Both the position numbers and the translations under genes were made by a program. Positions 1 through 9,829 of a stretch of DNA of 34,037 bases are shown in pieces. The DNA is taken from NCBI GenBank assembly GCA_024364805.1, contig CM044498.1:109071065-109105101 (forward strand), given 5' to 3'. Every line of letters begins with the position of its first letter. The stretch's first letter is position 1. Source of the stretch: Euprymna scolopes. Its lineage: Eukaryota > Mollusca > Cephalopoda > Sepiida > Sepiolidae. Below the pieces are notes generated by a model that was given only the letters and a program-made list of their open reading frames with translations, was not told where the DNA came from and ran no database searches.

Positions 1-36
<36 letters not shown>
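1..36. repeat. TA microsatellite at window edge
   Basis: The window opens in a pure TA run that ends in CATATA. Its true length is unknown because it is cut by the window edge. Confidence 0.95.
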
Positions 37-1277
37 GGGAAATGTAGAGCATCAGAGAAGGATAGAGTATAGATAAAGAGATAGTAGAATAGATAGATAA
101 TGCAGTATTCTGCGCATCTCGCACGTTAACCGTTAAGTAAAACGCCTTGATTCAAGTGAATTCAACTTTACACATAAGGAGGACCATTAATATTTATATA
201 ATGATTTTGTATATGCGATGTATGTTTGAAGGTTAAATTGTTAAAAACAATATTATATGTGACAAACTATTCTTTTTACTTGTTTTGCAAATGCAATAGA
301 TATTTTGATGTTTGTATCCTTAATATTTTCTTATCCATCCTGAACAAATAATTCGTATCAAATGATTCATTTTTTTTTAGACGTCCACTTGATTTGCAAC
401 AAGCTGCCATCTTTTTCTTGCCAGTTCTTTATCTCCCTTTCTTTTCCCACCGTTTAACTTTAAAGAATAAAGAAATGCTGATAAAACTCAACAAAATAAT
501 TATTCTTTAAAAAAAAAAAAAAAAGAAAAAGAAATTGAGCTGTTTTATTGCTACTAACGCAGATTTTATTTCGGATTTGCAACAATGTTATGAATTATAT
601 GTTTTAAATTTAAAATCCACAATGCAGTATTTCATTGCAAAATATTGTATTGTTGTAACGTATCACTATATATCCCTGTAAATCGAATGGGTAACATAAT
701 ACTTACATCACTGCGTCTTAAAATAAAGAAATTATGTAAGCTAGATTTACTCAAGGTTTTACTAGAAAAAAATAAAAGTGACAAAGAGACAAATAGGCAG
801 ACAGCATAAATACATATTATTCTTGTAAATCTCTATTTGATTGAAGAAAAAATGGGTCTGTCGTTGCCTTTCTCAATTATTATTTAGTGATCGAACACAA
901 CTTTCAATAATAAAACAATCACGACAATTATATAACAGTATAGACCATTGCTTGCACGCATAATAACTTTTTTTCAAATAACTATATGAGAAGTATTCAC
1001 TATTATAAGAGATATATGCGAGAAGCCGCGAGTCAAGCTATATCAAATAGTTTTCTTTCTGATATGAAACAGCTAAGTAGAAAATACAGTTTATTCAGTT
1101 ACATTCTAATAATGTTTTAATAATACTGTCTACCGTATCATGCTTACCACAAATTAAATGTTTGATTTATTTCAAACTGACTCTATATTTGTCGCTATCA
1201 ATAAATAAGAGCTGCCTCTTTTAAACAATAGATTAAGTAGATTTTATGAATTAATCCGCTGATCTAAGTTATTTTAA
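37..1277. other. AT-rich DNA with no recognisable gene
   Basis: Both strands carry frequent stops. I see no protein motif, convincing splice-site pair or terminal repeat. There is a short A-run near 509-525. Treated as intergenic or intronic DNA. Confidence 0.6.
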
Positions 1278-1279
1278 TG

Positions 1280-1313
<34 letters not shown>

Positions 1314-1393
1314 TAATAGATGTAATGCATATATAAATACATATAGTTATGCATTATATATATATACACACATATATATATATATATATATAT
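1278..1393. repeat. Interrupted TA microsatellites
   Basis: Two TA blocks (about 1278-1315 and 1354-1393) are separated by AT-rich DNA and broken by single GTA and CACACA units. Confidence 0.85.
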
Positions 1394-1455
1394 GCGAATC
1401 AGAATAAAATAATAACTCTGTGTTCAATTAGACATGCTTGAATAATGACTTGCTG

Positions 1456-1459
<4 letters not shown>

Positions 1460-1498
<39 letters not shown>

Positions 1499-1499
1499 T
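1460..1499. repeat. TA tract abutting the palindrome
   Basis: A TA run leads directly into the left arm of the palindrome. Its last bases pair with the TA-rich start of the right flank, so the palindrome edge and microsatellite edge merge. Confidence 0.85.
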
Positions 1500-1632
1500 G
1501 GCGATTAAGCTACACTGAATATTCGGCGTTTCATCCACTCTAGGCTCCGTCAGGTTTATGCGCATAAGCCTGACGAATCCTAGAGTGGATGAAACGCCGA
1601 ATATTCAGTGTAGCTTAATCGCCATATATATT
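1491..1632. repeat. 142-bp near-perfect palindrome without spacer
   Basis: The two 71-base halves are reverse complements about a centre between 1561 and 1562, with only three mismatched pairs in the non-TA part: 1545/1578, 1547/1576 and 1555/1568. The unique part is 1500-1623 and both outer edges run into TA sequence. There is no open frame. It could be a foldback element or MITE inserted into a TA tract, or a tandem inversion of one unit. The three mismatches argue against a simple read-foldback artefact, though that remains possible. The right arm carries an apparently complete hammerhead ribozyme core. The left arm carries the same core inverted, with a changed CTGACGG in place of CTGACGA and damaged stems. 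Confidence 0.93.
1565..1617 (+). ncRNA. Hammerhead ribozyme motif (right arm of palindrome)
   Basis: The conserved core CTGACGA lies at 1570-1576 and GAAA at 1591-1594. Between them stem II pairs ATCC (1577-1580) with GGAT (1587-1590) around a six-base loop. Stem III pairs ACGC (1594-1597) with GTGT (1608-1611), including one G-U pair, and the inner GAATATTC can fold further. The base at the expected cleavage site is A (1612), which the family allows. Stem I pairs TAAGC (1565-1569) with GCTTA (1613-1617), all five pairs Watson-Crick; two further pairs (1561-1562 with 1620-1621) lie beyond a small internal loop. All core positions I could check agree with the hammerhead consensus. Activity is inferred, not shown. 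A short TA run follows from 1624. Confidence 0.72.
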
Positions 1633-2329
1633 TTATAAATTACTAACTAGCTCTACCTACGTATTGAACACTTTTGAAGTAAATACTTAAAGTTTACGCA
1701 TAAATCTATAATTTCGTATATTAATTTTATGTGAGTAAATGAAGTAGTTATGTATATATATATATATATAGTTTGATAATTTACTTGATACCTACAAAGT
1801 TCGAATATACCCATCATAATGGGTTGATATAATATTTCTTTTAATTTTTTTATAATGAAAAATATTATATAAAGTTGGAAGTTTTAGAAAAAATCCCAAG
1901 CTCATTGAATGCTTTTTACTACGTTCCAGAGCGTATATAATGGAATATAGTAATTTTCCTTCAGACAAATATCAAGTTTACTCAGTTGGCTATCCGTGGC
2001 TTTTTAAACTGTAACCATTAAAATATTGTTTCTTATGGAGACTAACAATTCTGCACAATTATGTTATTTCTGCATATGTATTCACGTACAAACAGATGTT
2101 TACATTAAAAACAAACAAAAAGAATCCTTATGACTTGCTAACTTCGAATGTGACATTATTCTGGTTTGCCGATATTTAAGAAATCGTTTTTAGTTGTGTT
2201 TTTTGTTTGCTTATAAAGGCTTACTACATAAGATCTCCAGCTACAAAATAGATGAAAACGCCTACTTAATTATTAAATAATTCAACTCTGATATGTTTTC
2301 AAAAGTAGAGTTTTATTTGCAGAAATTGT
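1633..2329. other. AT-rich DNA with no recognisable gene
   Basis: Only a short TA run near 1751-1770 stands out. No motif or conserved frame is seen on either strand. Confidence 0.55.
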
Positions 2330-3250
2330 AATTGCTGGCGCCCTTCTGCGTTCCATCCTGTGCCCTACTTATTTCTTGAACTTCAAAAACGATATACCAA
2401 ATCACATTCTCAGATCATTCGTAGACATTTACGCAGACGACACTATGATTCATAGCAACACGTGAAAGGGTGGAAATGGCCAATGCCTCTCTGGTATTGT
2501 CTCCTCTTATCTTGGACAAGTGTGGCAATAGGAAAAGTGGCTAGTAAATGTAATGCATCTAAAACCATGTTTCTGTTTTCCATTATCCACGCTCTGATCC
2601 ACATATGGGCCTTATTAAAATGATCGTTTTAACAAGCTTATTGGTCTGACTGTATCCTTTGATTTGAAATGAGTAAATTCATAACACACGTAGCCAAGGT
2701 CGCTAAGAAAATTGTTATATCATTCTACCATTCCAGTAGATAGCTCATTCTGGTGCACTTCTCTCGCTGTATAAAAGCCAGGTACGTCAGCAGATCCAGT
2801 AATGTCGCCATATCTGGAAATGAGCTGTTTAGAGCCCCCTACCTAGCCTTGGCAAAGTTCAAATCCAACTTCGTAACCTTATAAGGGATGAACACTTCTT
2901 TGTGACATTTGTTGTAAGCAGAGAACTCGGGGGTCGGTTTCTGCTATACCATTGTTTTTATGGCAAGTGTTTGATTGATCCGCAGTCCGTAGTTCCTTCT
3001 TGACAATCTCTCACAAAAAGAAACACACTCGTCTGACCCTAATCACGATCAATACATATCCCCACCCTCTGCCTTAACTTAAACGTTGATTTCATCGACA
3101 AAGTGTCTATCTTAAATCTGCCTGCCAGTAGAACTCTGTTGCGCTCGTCTGCTTTCCCGCATATTGTCGTATGTAAGTCCAACTAAAATAATTTCTTAAT
3201 GTACCGTCCATGTAAATAACCTTATTATACAAAATTTGCACAACAAACTC
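2330..3250 (+). pseudogene. LINE reverse transcriptase relic, 3' half
   Basis: Around 2400-2460 the plus strand encodes LRSFVDIYADDT followed by MIHS, the YADD catalytic box of a non-LTR reverse transcriptase. Further on come WLVKCNASKTM-like residues, LYKSQV (about 2770) and LNLNVDF (near 3080), all in the order seen in the minus-strand LINE at 6926-8889 and in the relic at 21548-22155. The reading passes through several frames and stops, so it is dead. Only the second half of the protein is present, which fits 5' truncation. The sequence style resembles the Jockey/CR1 group, but the clade is not certain. The 3' edge near 3250 is approximate. Confidence 0.8.
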
Positions 3251-3375
3251 AACTACTTGTATAATCACTACCAGAAACACATTAACCTAATCATCGATGT
3301 GTCTTCGAATCCTTACATTTGGTAACCCCTTTTGTCAAAAAAAACAAAAAAAAACAATGTTTTCCCCCAGATCAC

Positions 3376-3525
<150 letters not shown>

Positions 3526-3539
3526 TTATTTTGGGTGAA

Positions 3540-5035
3540 ATGAGCTATGATTTTATGTCTGGGTATTTGTGCAGAATAGTAGAGAACTTGCTGAAATAAT
3601 AACGGTATTTTTTGAAGGAAATTCGCTATTGAGAATGATTTCCCAAAAAAAACTACATAGTTTTAATAAACTGCATAGTTTTCGCAGCTTTTAAAGGTGT
3701 TCTGTGCAGAAAAAACGAACAGAAAAAAGGAGTCTCGATTAATTAATTCAATTATCATGGTTTTTGTTTTCAGTTGGTCTATAATTGAATTCTTGACTTG
3801 ATTAGGACTATAAATTATAATGAGGCAAGGTGAGTTGATATACAACATATTATGTTTTATATCCCTTATCTCTATATCTGCAAAGAATTTCCACACTGCA
3901 TTGCTCAAATATGCAGGCAGCTTTTTTTTCAGTTTTACGTTTACCGTAATTATTCTCTCTTTAAAAAATGACTAGCGCCAAACTCTACAAGTATAAATTG
4001 CAATGAACATATTTATTTAATTTCATTGCGTGTAAAACGTTTACTTCTATTTTAAACGAGAGGTATGGAAGCTTCACCTGCACTTCTCAAGCGGTTCTAA
4101 TTTTTCGTTGTCAAAATGCAATTTTACCTACTTATTTCACTTTTCCCATTTTTTTGCGGTGCCACATTTACATCGAAATTATTTCAGTTGATATTATTAC
4201 CGATACCATTTGTATCCAAATTCTGGTTCGTCAGTATGAAAATAACCCAATACATGTTTTTATATTATCCGTCTGGAACACAAATAAATACAGAGTGGGA
4301 GGTAAAGAGATACAATGATAGGAAATAAACACTTTTAGTTTATTTAATTTGTTGTATAATATGTTTGTTACGTGATAGAGCCAAGGACGTCTAAGAGTTT
4401 ATCATCTTATTCGAAGAAATCAGACAAATTAAATAATTTGCAAAATAGTAGCATATACAGTATTTTTTTTCAAATGATCCCGAGCTGAGTTTAGATTGAC
4501 AGAAATGTAGTAAAAATATCAATTTCAATGTAAATAAAAAAAAATTTCGTAAATGATTCGCGAAATAAGCATAATTGAATTTACAAAATATATATAAAAT
4601 ATAAACAGTTCATTGTAATCTCAAACTTCCGACAGGAAATAACATATGTTTGTAATGAATTAGTTTGGGTATTGTTATATCATCATTTAGATTTTGGCTT
4701 GGAAGTAGTAATGAAATTTAAGCTACCTACAATAGCGCTTCCACAAAGGCATCGCTTTGGAAGTGGGTTATTGTCTATCTAATCAAGGAAGCTACCGACT
4801 GAGAATAAATTTCTGTGTTTATCTTGAAGGGTACGTCAAAGTGAGGAGATAAGAGGTACGTTTGGACAATAAATAATGATAACACCCACGGGAAAATTGT
4901 TATAAATCAACTGGCTTTAATTCGGCGCCATTCGAATTTAAGAAGAGGTTGATATCGTAGACCCATAAATTTTGTAAGATATAGGTAGGGGAAGTAATAG
5001 TATTCTGCCTCACGGATTTGTACGAAGACGGCACC
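3540..5035. other. Gene-free AT-rich interval
   Basis: Short open frames occur (for example 4116-4328 plus and 3663-3908 minus) but have no recognisable motif, biased codon use or splice context. I see nothing else that can be supported. Confidence 0.55.
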
Positions 5036-5040
5036 ATTAT

Positions 5041-5042
5041 CG

Positions 5043-5117
<75 letters not shown>

Positions 5118-5138
5118 ATACATACATATACATACATA
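5041..5138. repeat. Compound microsatellite (GAT)n-(AAT)n-(CATA)n
   Basis: About twelve GAT units (5042-5079) change abruptly to about twelve AAT units (to about 5115), followed by several CATA units. The Met, Ile, His and Tyr runs in the overlapping frames come only from this repeat. Confidence 0.95.
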
Positions 5139-5352
5139 ATAGAACAAAAACTCGGAAGATGAAGAGCAGGATGAAGAAAAAGGCGAACAAAGAAGATAAT
5201 CCAAGTAAAACCTCTTAAGTTATCAACCAAATGAATGAGGCGACAGTTAATTCGATCGATAAAGTAAAACGATTGGAAGAATCAAAAGCAAAATAAATAG
5301 TATATCAATTTGTCTGACGAGATTCGATCGAGATAAAATAACAATAGAATAT

Positions 5353-5362
5353 CTATCCGTCC

Positions 5363-5402
<40 letters not shown>

Positions 5403-5412
5403 GTCTGTCTCT
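5353..5412. repeat. (TATC)n microsatellite
   Basis: About eleven TCTA units with TCTG and TCCG variants at the edges. Confidence 0.95.
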
Positions 5413-5453
5413 CTATTTACCATTGTATTCAATTTCACTATATACATACAAAC

Positions 5454-5463
5454 GTATATATAC

Positions 5464-5495
<32 letters not shown>

Positions 5496-5560
5496 GTAAT
5501 ATATATATATATATGTAATATATATGTAATATATATATGCATATATATATATATATATAA
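5454..5560. repeat. Interrupted TA/ATGTA microsatellite
   Basis: TA runs punctuated by GTA at roughly regular spacing. Its end leads into a short palindrome at 5572-5589 (TGTCTATTTAAATAGACA). Confidence 0.9.
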
Positions 5561-5664
5561 GTGGTGGCGAGTGTCTATTTAAATAGACATTTCGACGAGT
5601 TACGTACGAGTGTCAATTCCATCGTTGATTGAGAGAACCGCCGACTGCCAACACGACGGTTCTA

Positions 5665-5674
5665 GGTTCAATCC
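5665..5674 (+). promoter_or_regulatory. Possible polymerase III B box
   Basis: GGTTCAATCC matches the tRNA-type internal promoter B box. The 25 bases before it are tRNA-like in style (GACTGCCAACACGACGG), but no clear A box or cloverleaf can be drawn. If real, it would place a tRNA-derived head directly in front of the ribozyme motif at 5675-5720. A chance match is quite possible. Confidence 0.3.
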
Positions 5675-5720
5675 TTGGCACTGATGAGTTGTGATACAAC
5701 GAAACAGGCCTGTGTGTCGA
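5675..5720 (+). ncRNA. Hammerhead ribozyme motif, cleavage base altered
   Basis: The core CTGATGA is at 5681-5687 and GAAA at 5701-5704. Stem II pairs GTTGT (5688-5692) with ACAAC (5696-5700) around a GAT loop. Stem III is the palindrome ACAGGCCTGT (5704-5713). Stem I pairs TTGGCA (5675-5680) with TGTCGA (5715-5720), with two G-U pairs. The base at the cleavage site (5714) is G, which the family does not tolerate, so this copy is probably inactive. A stem III with no proper loop suggests that, as in other minimal hammerheads, two molecules would have to pair. A TA tract begins 11 bases downstream. A PLE coding relic starts about 430 bp downstream on the same strand. Confidence 0.68.
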
Positions 5721-5725
5721 TGATT

Positions 5726-5730
<5 letters not shown>

Positions 5731-5813
<83 letters not shown>

Positions 5814-5816
5814 ATG
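5731..5816. repeat. TA microsatellite after hammerhead motif
   Basis: A pure TA array of about 77 bp ends in GTGTGTATGG. It starts immediately after the ribozyme motif and its trailing GATGATTACAAA. Confidence 0.97.
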
Positions 5817-6149
5817 GTAAAATGGTAAAAGTCCACGTATGCTTCTAGGATAGTGATTTCAATGTTATGGGGATTTTTTTTAAAATAGATATTTCAAGGT
5901 TATGAGGGTTTACCTCATACTTAATATTTTAATTTGTATATTTCTAGCGGCCCTCCGCTCTTGATCCAAATAATTATCGAAATAAAAAAGAAAAAAAGTT
6001 GAAAAAAGTGGGAATTAGTAAGTTGGACAGCGTTCCTTTCCTGCAACAATGTTCAAATGACGTCATGTGAATACTGTCTGCAATTTGTGGAAGAAGAATG
6101 TTTTTTTTTTTTAACTTTACCGTTCAACGAAAATTACCTTTGTAGAATT
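5817..6149. other. Spacer between hammerhead motif and PLE relic
   Basis: No coding signal is seen. Two similar short segments sit about 30 bp apart: ATTTCAATGTTATGGGG near 5858 and ATTTCAAGGTTATGAGG near 5890. If the motif upstream belongs to the PLE, this would be its leader region. Confidence 0.4.
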
Positions 6150-6925
6150 AGATTAAAATATATTTCAAAGACCACAATGAAGACACATCACCAACAACCC
6201 GCTTCTAGACACCAAGCAACTCCAAAAACCTAACGACTCTAACATCTGTACTCCACCCAATAGACGAATCCTTGACATATGTTAAAACAGCTAGATTACA
6301 CTTAGATGGATTAGATCATATAAAAGAAAATCTCAAATGAATAAATAAAAAAAATCTTCATAAACACTGAGCTATTCACACTCTAAAAATAACTATGATA
6401 TCACAATCAAATAAGCAAACAAAGGGATGGCATAATCATCCTGTGCATTGCTAAATATATTGAAAAAGCGGAACTCAACTCAAATACACAGATTTCTACA
6501 AAACCTCCCGGTAGACCCAGAATCCAGCTATAAACTAGAACTCGTTGGTCATATCCCAACTCTTACTTCTTGTATTTCCAAATCATTACTTCGCTCATCC
6601 CCCAAATCGTAAAGAAGCTAAATTCTTCACTATTCCCACGCTACACAGGCTCCAAAACACATAATAAATACAGACGCTACCACCTCCATACCTCAAATAT
6701 TGGCCCTCAACCCTGACAATATCTATGAACTAGGCAAATTCCTTAACATCTAATACCCTTGTAGATCCATAATATCAAGTGTTGGCACCCTAACAGAATA
6801 TATTTCTGGATATATAGACCAAATTTTAACCTCCTTATTACTCAACATCCCTAGATATATTAAGAACCCACCATATTTTCTCAACACTATTAGACAAATC
6901 GACAATCTTTCACAAGAAAGCAGTT
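6150..6925 (+). pseudogene. Penelope-like element, 5' coding part
   Basis: Plus-strand frames show residues typical of the N-terminal and early RT region of Penelope-like elements: TARLHLDGLDHIKENLK near 6300, then SVGTLTEYISGYIDQIL and IPRYIKNPPYFLNTIRQID between about 6780 and 6905. PLE reverse transcriptases are related to telomerase and often carry a GIY-YIG endonuclease C-terminal to the RT. The element is an old, broken copy. At 6925 it is interrupted by a minus-strand LINE, and its coding sense resumes at 8890. The start near 6150 is approximate. Confidence 0.78.
6916..6925. repeat. Target-site duplication, left copy
   Basis: GAAAGCAGTT lies directly before the T-rich (poly-A on the other strand) end of the inserted LINE. 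The identical 10-mer is at 8890-8899. Confidence 0.9.
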
Positions 6926-8889
6926 TTTTCTTTTACATGGGGGTCGCCACTTATCAATGCCCGAAGCAACTCAGGGGTAAGGGTTATTGCGTGTACAGTA
7001 ATCAATGAGATAGTATTGTAGTAAGCATTACTATTAGAGTTGTTGATAGTGTTTTACTTAAGGGGGCGGTTTTTCAGGAGTTTGTTTATGTTGGACTTGA
7101 AGACGACCAAGTTGTAGTCAGGTGGGAAACAGGCAAGCGGCAGAGAGTTCCACTGGCGTGCAGTTTTAAGAAAGAAGCTATGTTCATGGAATCTACGTTT
7201 GGATTTAGGCACATATAAAAAGTGGGGAAATTATTGACAGTAGTTTCAGCCAGACGGGTGTTTCTCGTGAATGATTGGCGAGGGGGCACGAGGGATTGGA
7301 GCTAAGACGAGCGCCTGACATGGAAATAACGATAAAAAAGACAGGCTCGCAAAGACTCTCCTGTGGGATAGGGGTTGCAGGGAAGAGAAAAGGGAATCCC
7401 CCCCTAAACCATGAAGTCTATTTTGTACTCTGTCAAGGCAGGATAGGCTGTTTTTAGCAGCTCATTCCCAGATGTGGCAGCAGTACTCCATCCTTGGAGT
7501 ACTTGGCTTTTATACAGATAGAGAATTGCATCAGTAGTGAATATCTTCTGGAGCGGTAGAAGGATCCCACTATATCCCCAGCGTCCCTGGCAACATATTT
7601 GATGTATGTGTTCCATTTCTGATCAGGAGTAAAAGTCAAACCGAGAAGCTTGTAAAAATATGAGACCTCCCCAAGACGAGAGCCATCCATTTCAATTGAT
7701 GCCAGATGGGGATCAGAGCGTTGATGATGTTAAGATAGAAGCTTGGTTTAGGATGAATTAAAAGTGACGAGCAACCTGGTCACCTATGGTACCACGTGCT
7801 CAAGAGAGAGGAGAAAGAATTAGAGAGAACTTTGTCATTTACGGCCTTTGATGTGTTGCCATAGATGGTCGTGTCATCAGCAGAGATCTCAACGAAGTAT
7901 TCAAGTATGTGTTTTGGGAGATCATTGATGCAGATCAGGAAGAGAGTTAGGCCCAGGATGGGGTCCTGGGGACTCCAGCATTAATACTGTGGGCATTTCA
8001 TTTCTCCCCATCAACACTACTCTTATGAATCTATCAGAGAGAAATGCTTTAATGATTGAGAAAACATTTCCAGTAATACCGTATCTTGTGAAGTAGGTCC
8101 TTATGCCATACCTTATCGAAGACCTTCGATATTTCAAGGACAATTGCCCTGGAAAGGAAAGCTTTGTCAAGAGATTCGCTAATCCTATGTGATATAACCG
8201 TTAGCACATCCGCTGTAGATCTTGCAGAGCGGAAACCATATTGCATGCCACTAAGGAGGTTGTTTCTTTTGAGGTGGTTGACTACTTCTTTATTTAATAT
8301 GGATTCCAACAACTTACTGACGACGCAGAGGAGACTTATTGGCCTGTACTGAGAGGGAGATGACTTTTCACCTGCAGTCTTAAATACATGGCATACTGAT
8401 GAGGTTTTCCAGGTTGTTGGAAAACACTTATCCTTAAGGCAACGCTTAAACAGTGTTGTAAGTATGGGGCAAGTTCTTGTTGGAGCTTTTTCAGCACTAT
8501 AACTGGAATGCCGTCAGGGCCAGTTGCTTTACTGGAATCAAGGTTCTTGATTAGCTTGGCGACCTCACGCACAGATATTTGTATGTTGTATAGAGTGTTG
8601 TCTGTTATAGGAGGAAATACAGAGAGTAGATGGTCATTGTCGCAAAGGGTAGAATTAGCTGAACAGTTCTTGGCAAATAGTATGACCTTGTCTGATGCGG
8701 ACGAGATGACCTCAGGTCCATTGATGATATTTCGGATAGAATGCACGCTTCTATTCAAGATCCTGTTTGCTATTAGCCAGAACTGGTGGGAACCAAACCG
8801 CTTCTCAGTTACTTTGGATTTAACAGACTGAGCATATAGCTCTCTTGCATTTTTTTTATTACTCTTTTACAGTGGTTGTTGGCAGCCCT
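6926..8889 (-). mobile_element. 5'-truncated LINE inserted into the PLE
   Basis: The insert is bounded by a perfect 10-bp duplication (GAAAGCAGTT). On the minus strand its 3' end is CCATGTAAAAG followed by a short A-rich tail, as expected of target-primed reverse transcription. It is about 1.96 kb and begins inside the linker before the RT domain, so the 5' end is missing. The 3' untranslated part (about 6926-7080) is shared almost base for base with the copy at 21548. The element is antisense to the PLE. The exact duplication suggests that this insertion is younger than the decay of its host element. Confidence 0.93.
7080..8850 (-). pseudogene. LINE ORF2 relic: reverse transcriptase and C-terminal part
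   Basis: Read from 8850 downward, the product would be the C-terminal two-thirds of a non-LTR retrotransposon polyprotein that copies its own RNA at a nicked target. Recognisable blocks in order: NRSVHSIRNIINGPEVIS (8700s), SSKATGPDGIPVIVLK (about 8500), the fingers block MQYGFRSARSTADVLTVISH (about 8210-8260), FDKVWH (about 8110), the catalytic box near 7880 read as EISADDTTIYG, then DQKWNTYIKYVARDAGDIVGS (about 7600), LYKSQVLQGWS (about 7500) and a conserved tail with LNPNVDSMN (about 7200). The usual YADD is SADD here; both aspartates remain. Several frame changes and stops make it non-functional. No endonuclease domain is present because of the 5' truncation. Clade resembles Jockey/CR1; not certain. 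Confidence 0.88.
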
Positions 8890-8899
8890 GAAAGCAGTT
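8890..8899. repeat. Target-site duplication, right copy
   Basis: GAAAGCAGTT, identical to 6916-6925. Confidence 0.9.
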
Positions 8900-9720
8900 C
8901 TGTCACTTTTGACATATCGGCTCTATACACAAACATCCCTTATGACGAGGGACTACAAGCTTATAAAAACATTCACAATAATTTCCCCAACGACAAAATA
9001 CAAGACATTTGTAACCTTTGATGCTTCATTCTCACACAAAACAATTTTAAATTTAACAATCAAAATTATCTTCGGATCATTGTAGGCACTAAAATACCTT
9101 CCAGTTGTGCCAACCTTTTTATATGCATGCTAAACACAAACACCTTTAACCCCCCCCTCAAACGCTCCCACTAAAGCCGATATATTGATGATATATTTCA
9201 TGAACAAACCAACCTGAAGTATTTCCAGGAATGCATCAATAATTTGCATAAGAATATAAAATTTACCATGGAACACTATTACAACTCTCTCCCATTCTTA
9301 AATATAACTTTCATATCCCCTAACAATAGAATATATACGGCTGTCTATATTAAACCCACCAACAATCATACATTCATCAATTTCTATAGCAAAACTCCCT
9401 TAAACCTAAGTAAATCTATCATTTGCTGTTCATACATGCGAATATAACGCATCTGCTCGGATCCCCTAGACAACATACATAATATCACGAAACTTACGAA
9501 AGAATTCATCAATGATTACCGAGGTGATTACTAATGTATCTGACAAAGCTAAGCTTTTCGCAATGAACTGTGCATCAAACTTCACCCATTGCTAACAGTA
9601 ATCTGAGCGACATTCATCTATCTGTCTGAGATGTATTTAATCTTACCATGATCTTTGGTCCTTGCTACTCTAATAATTCTACTAACACCCTATTCACCTA
9701 GCCCAATATGCTACACTAGA
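8890..9720 (+). pseudogene. Penelope-like element, 3' coding part
   Basis: The plus strand continues the PLE reverse transcriptase: ISALYTNIPYDEGLQ (near 8915) is the hallmark box following the first catalytic aspartate, then a YIDD catalytic box (RYIDDIFHEQTNLKYFQECI, about 9180-9235), NIKFTMEHYYNSLPFLNITF (about 9250-9310), and a RICSDPLDN-like block near 9450. The 3' end beyond about 9700 is lost or unreadable, and no GIY-YIG motif is visible. The copy is broken in several places. Its sense and order match the 6150-6925 segment, so both belong to one element split by the LINE. Confidence 0.88.
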
Positions 9721-9829
9721 GACACGCGCCAATTATAGTATTTACATCACAGTCTTAAGGAAAATACTTCCCAAACAAGGAGTCTGATCAATATGTAAAA
9801 ACACGAAATCATGTGTATCTAAGCATAGC

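Noticed and set aside
4900-5230. Frames with runs of Tyr, His, Ile and Met
   Set aside because: Translation of the GAT/AAT/CATA microsatellite.
5313-5330. CTGACGAGATTCGATCGAG
   Set aside because: No GAAA core with paired stems follows.
8394-8400. CTGATGA in the minus-strand LINE region
   Set aside because: No GAAA with stem II follows; it is LINE coding sequence read on the opposite strand.
8164-8831. Plus-strand frames of 62 and 107 residues
   Set aside because: They lie opposite the minus-strand LINE reverse transcriptase, which has the real motifs.
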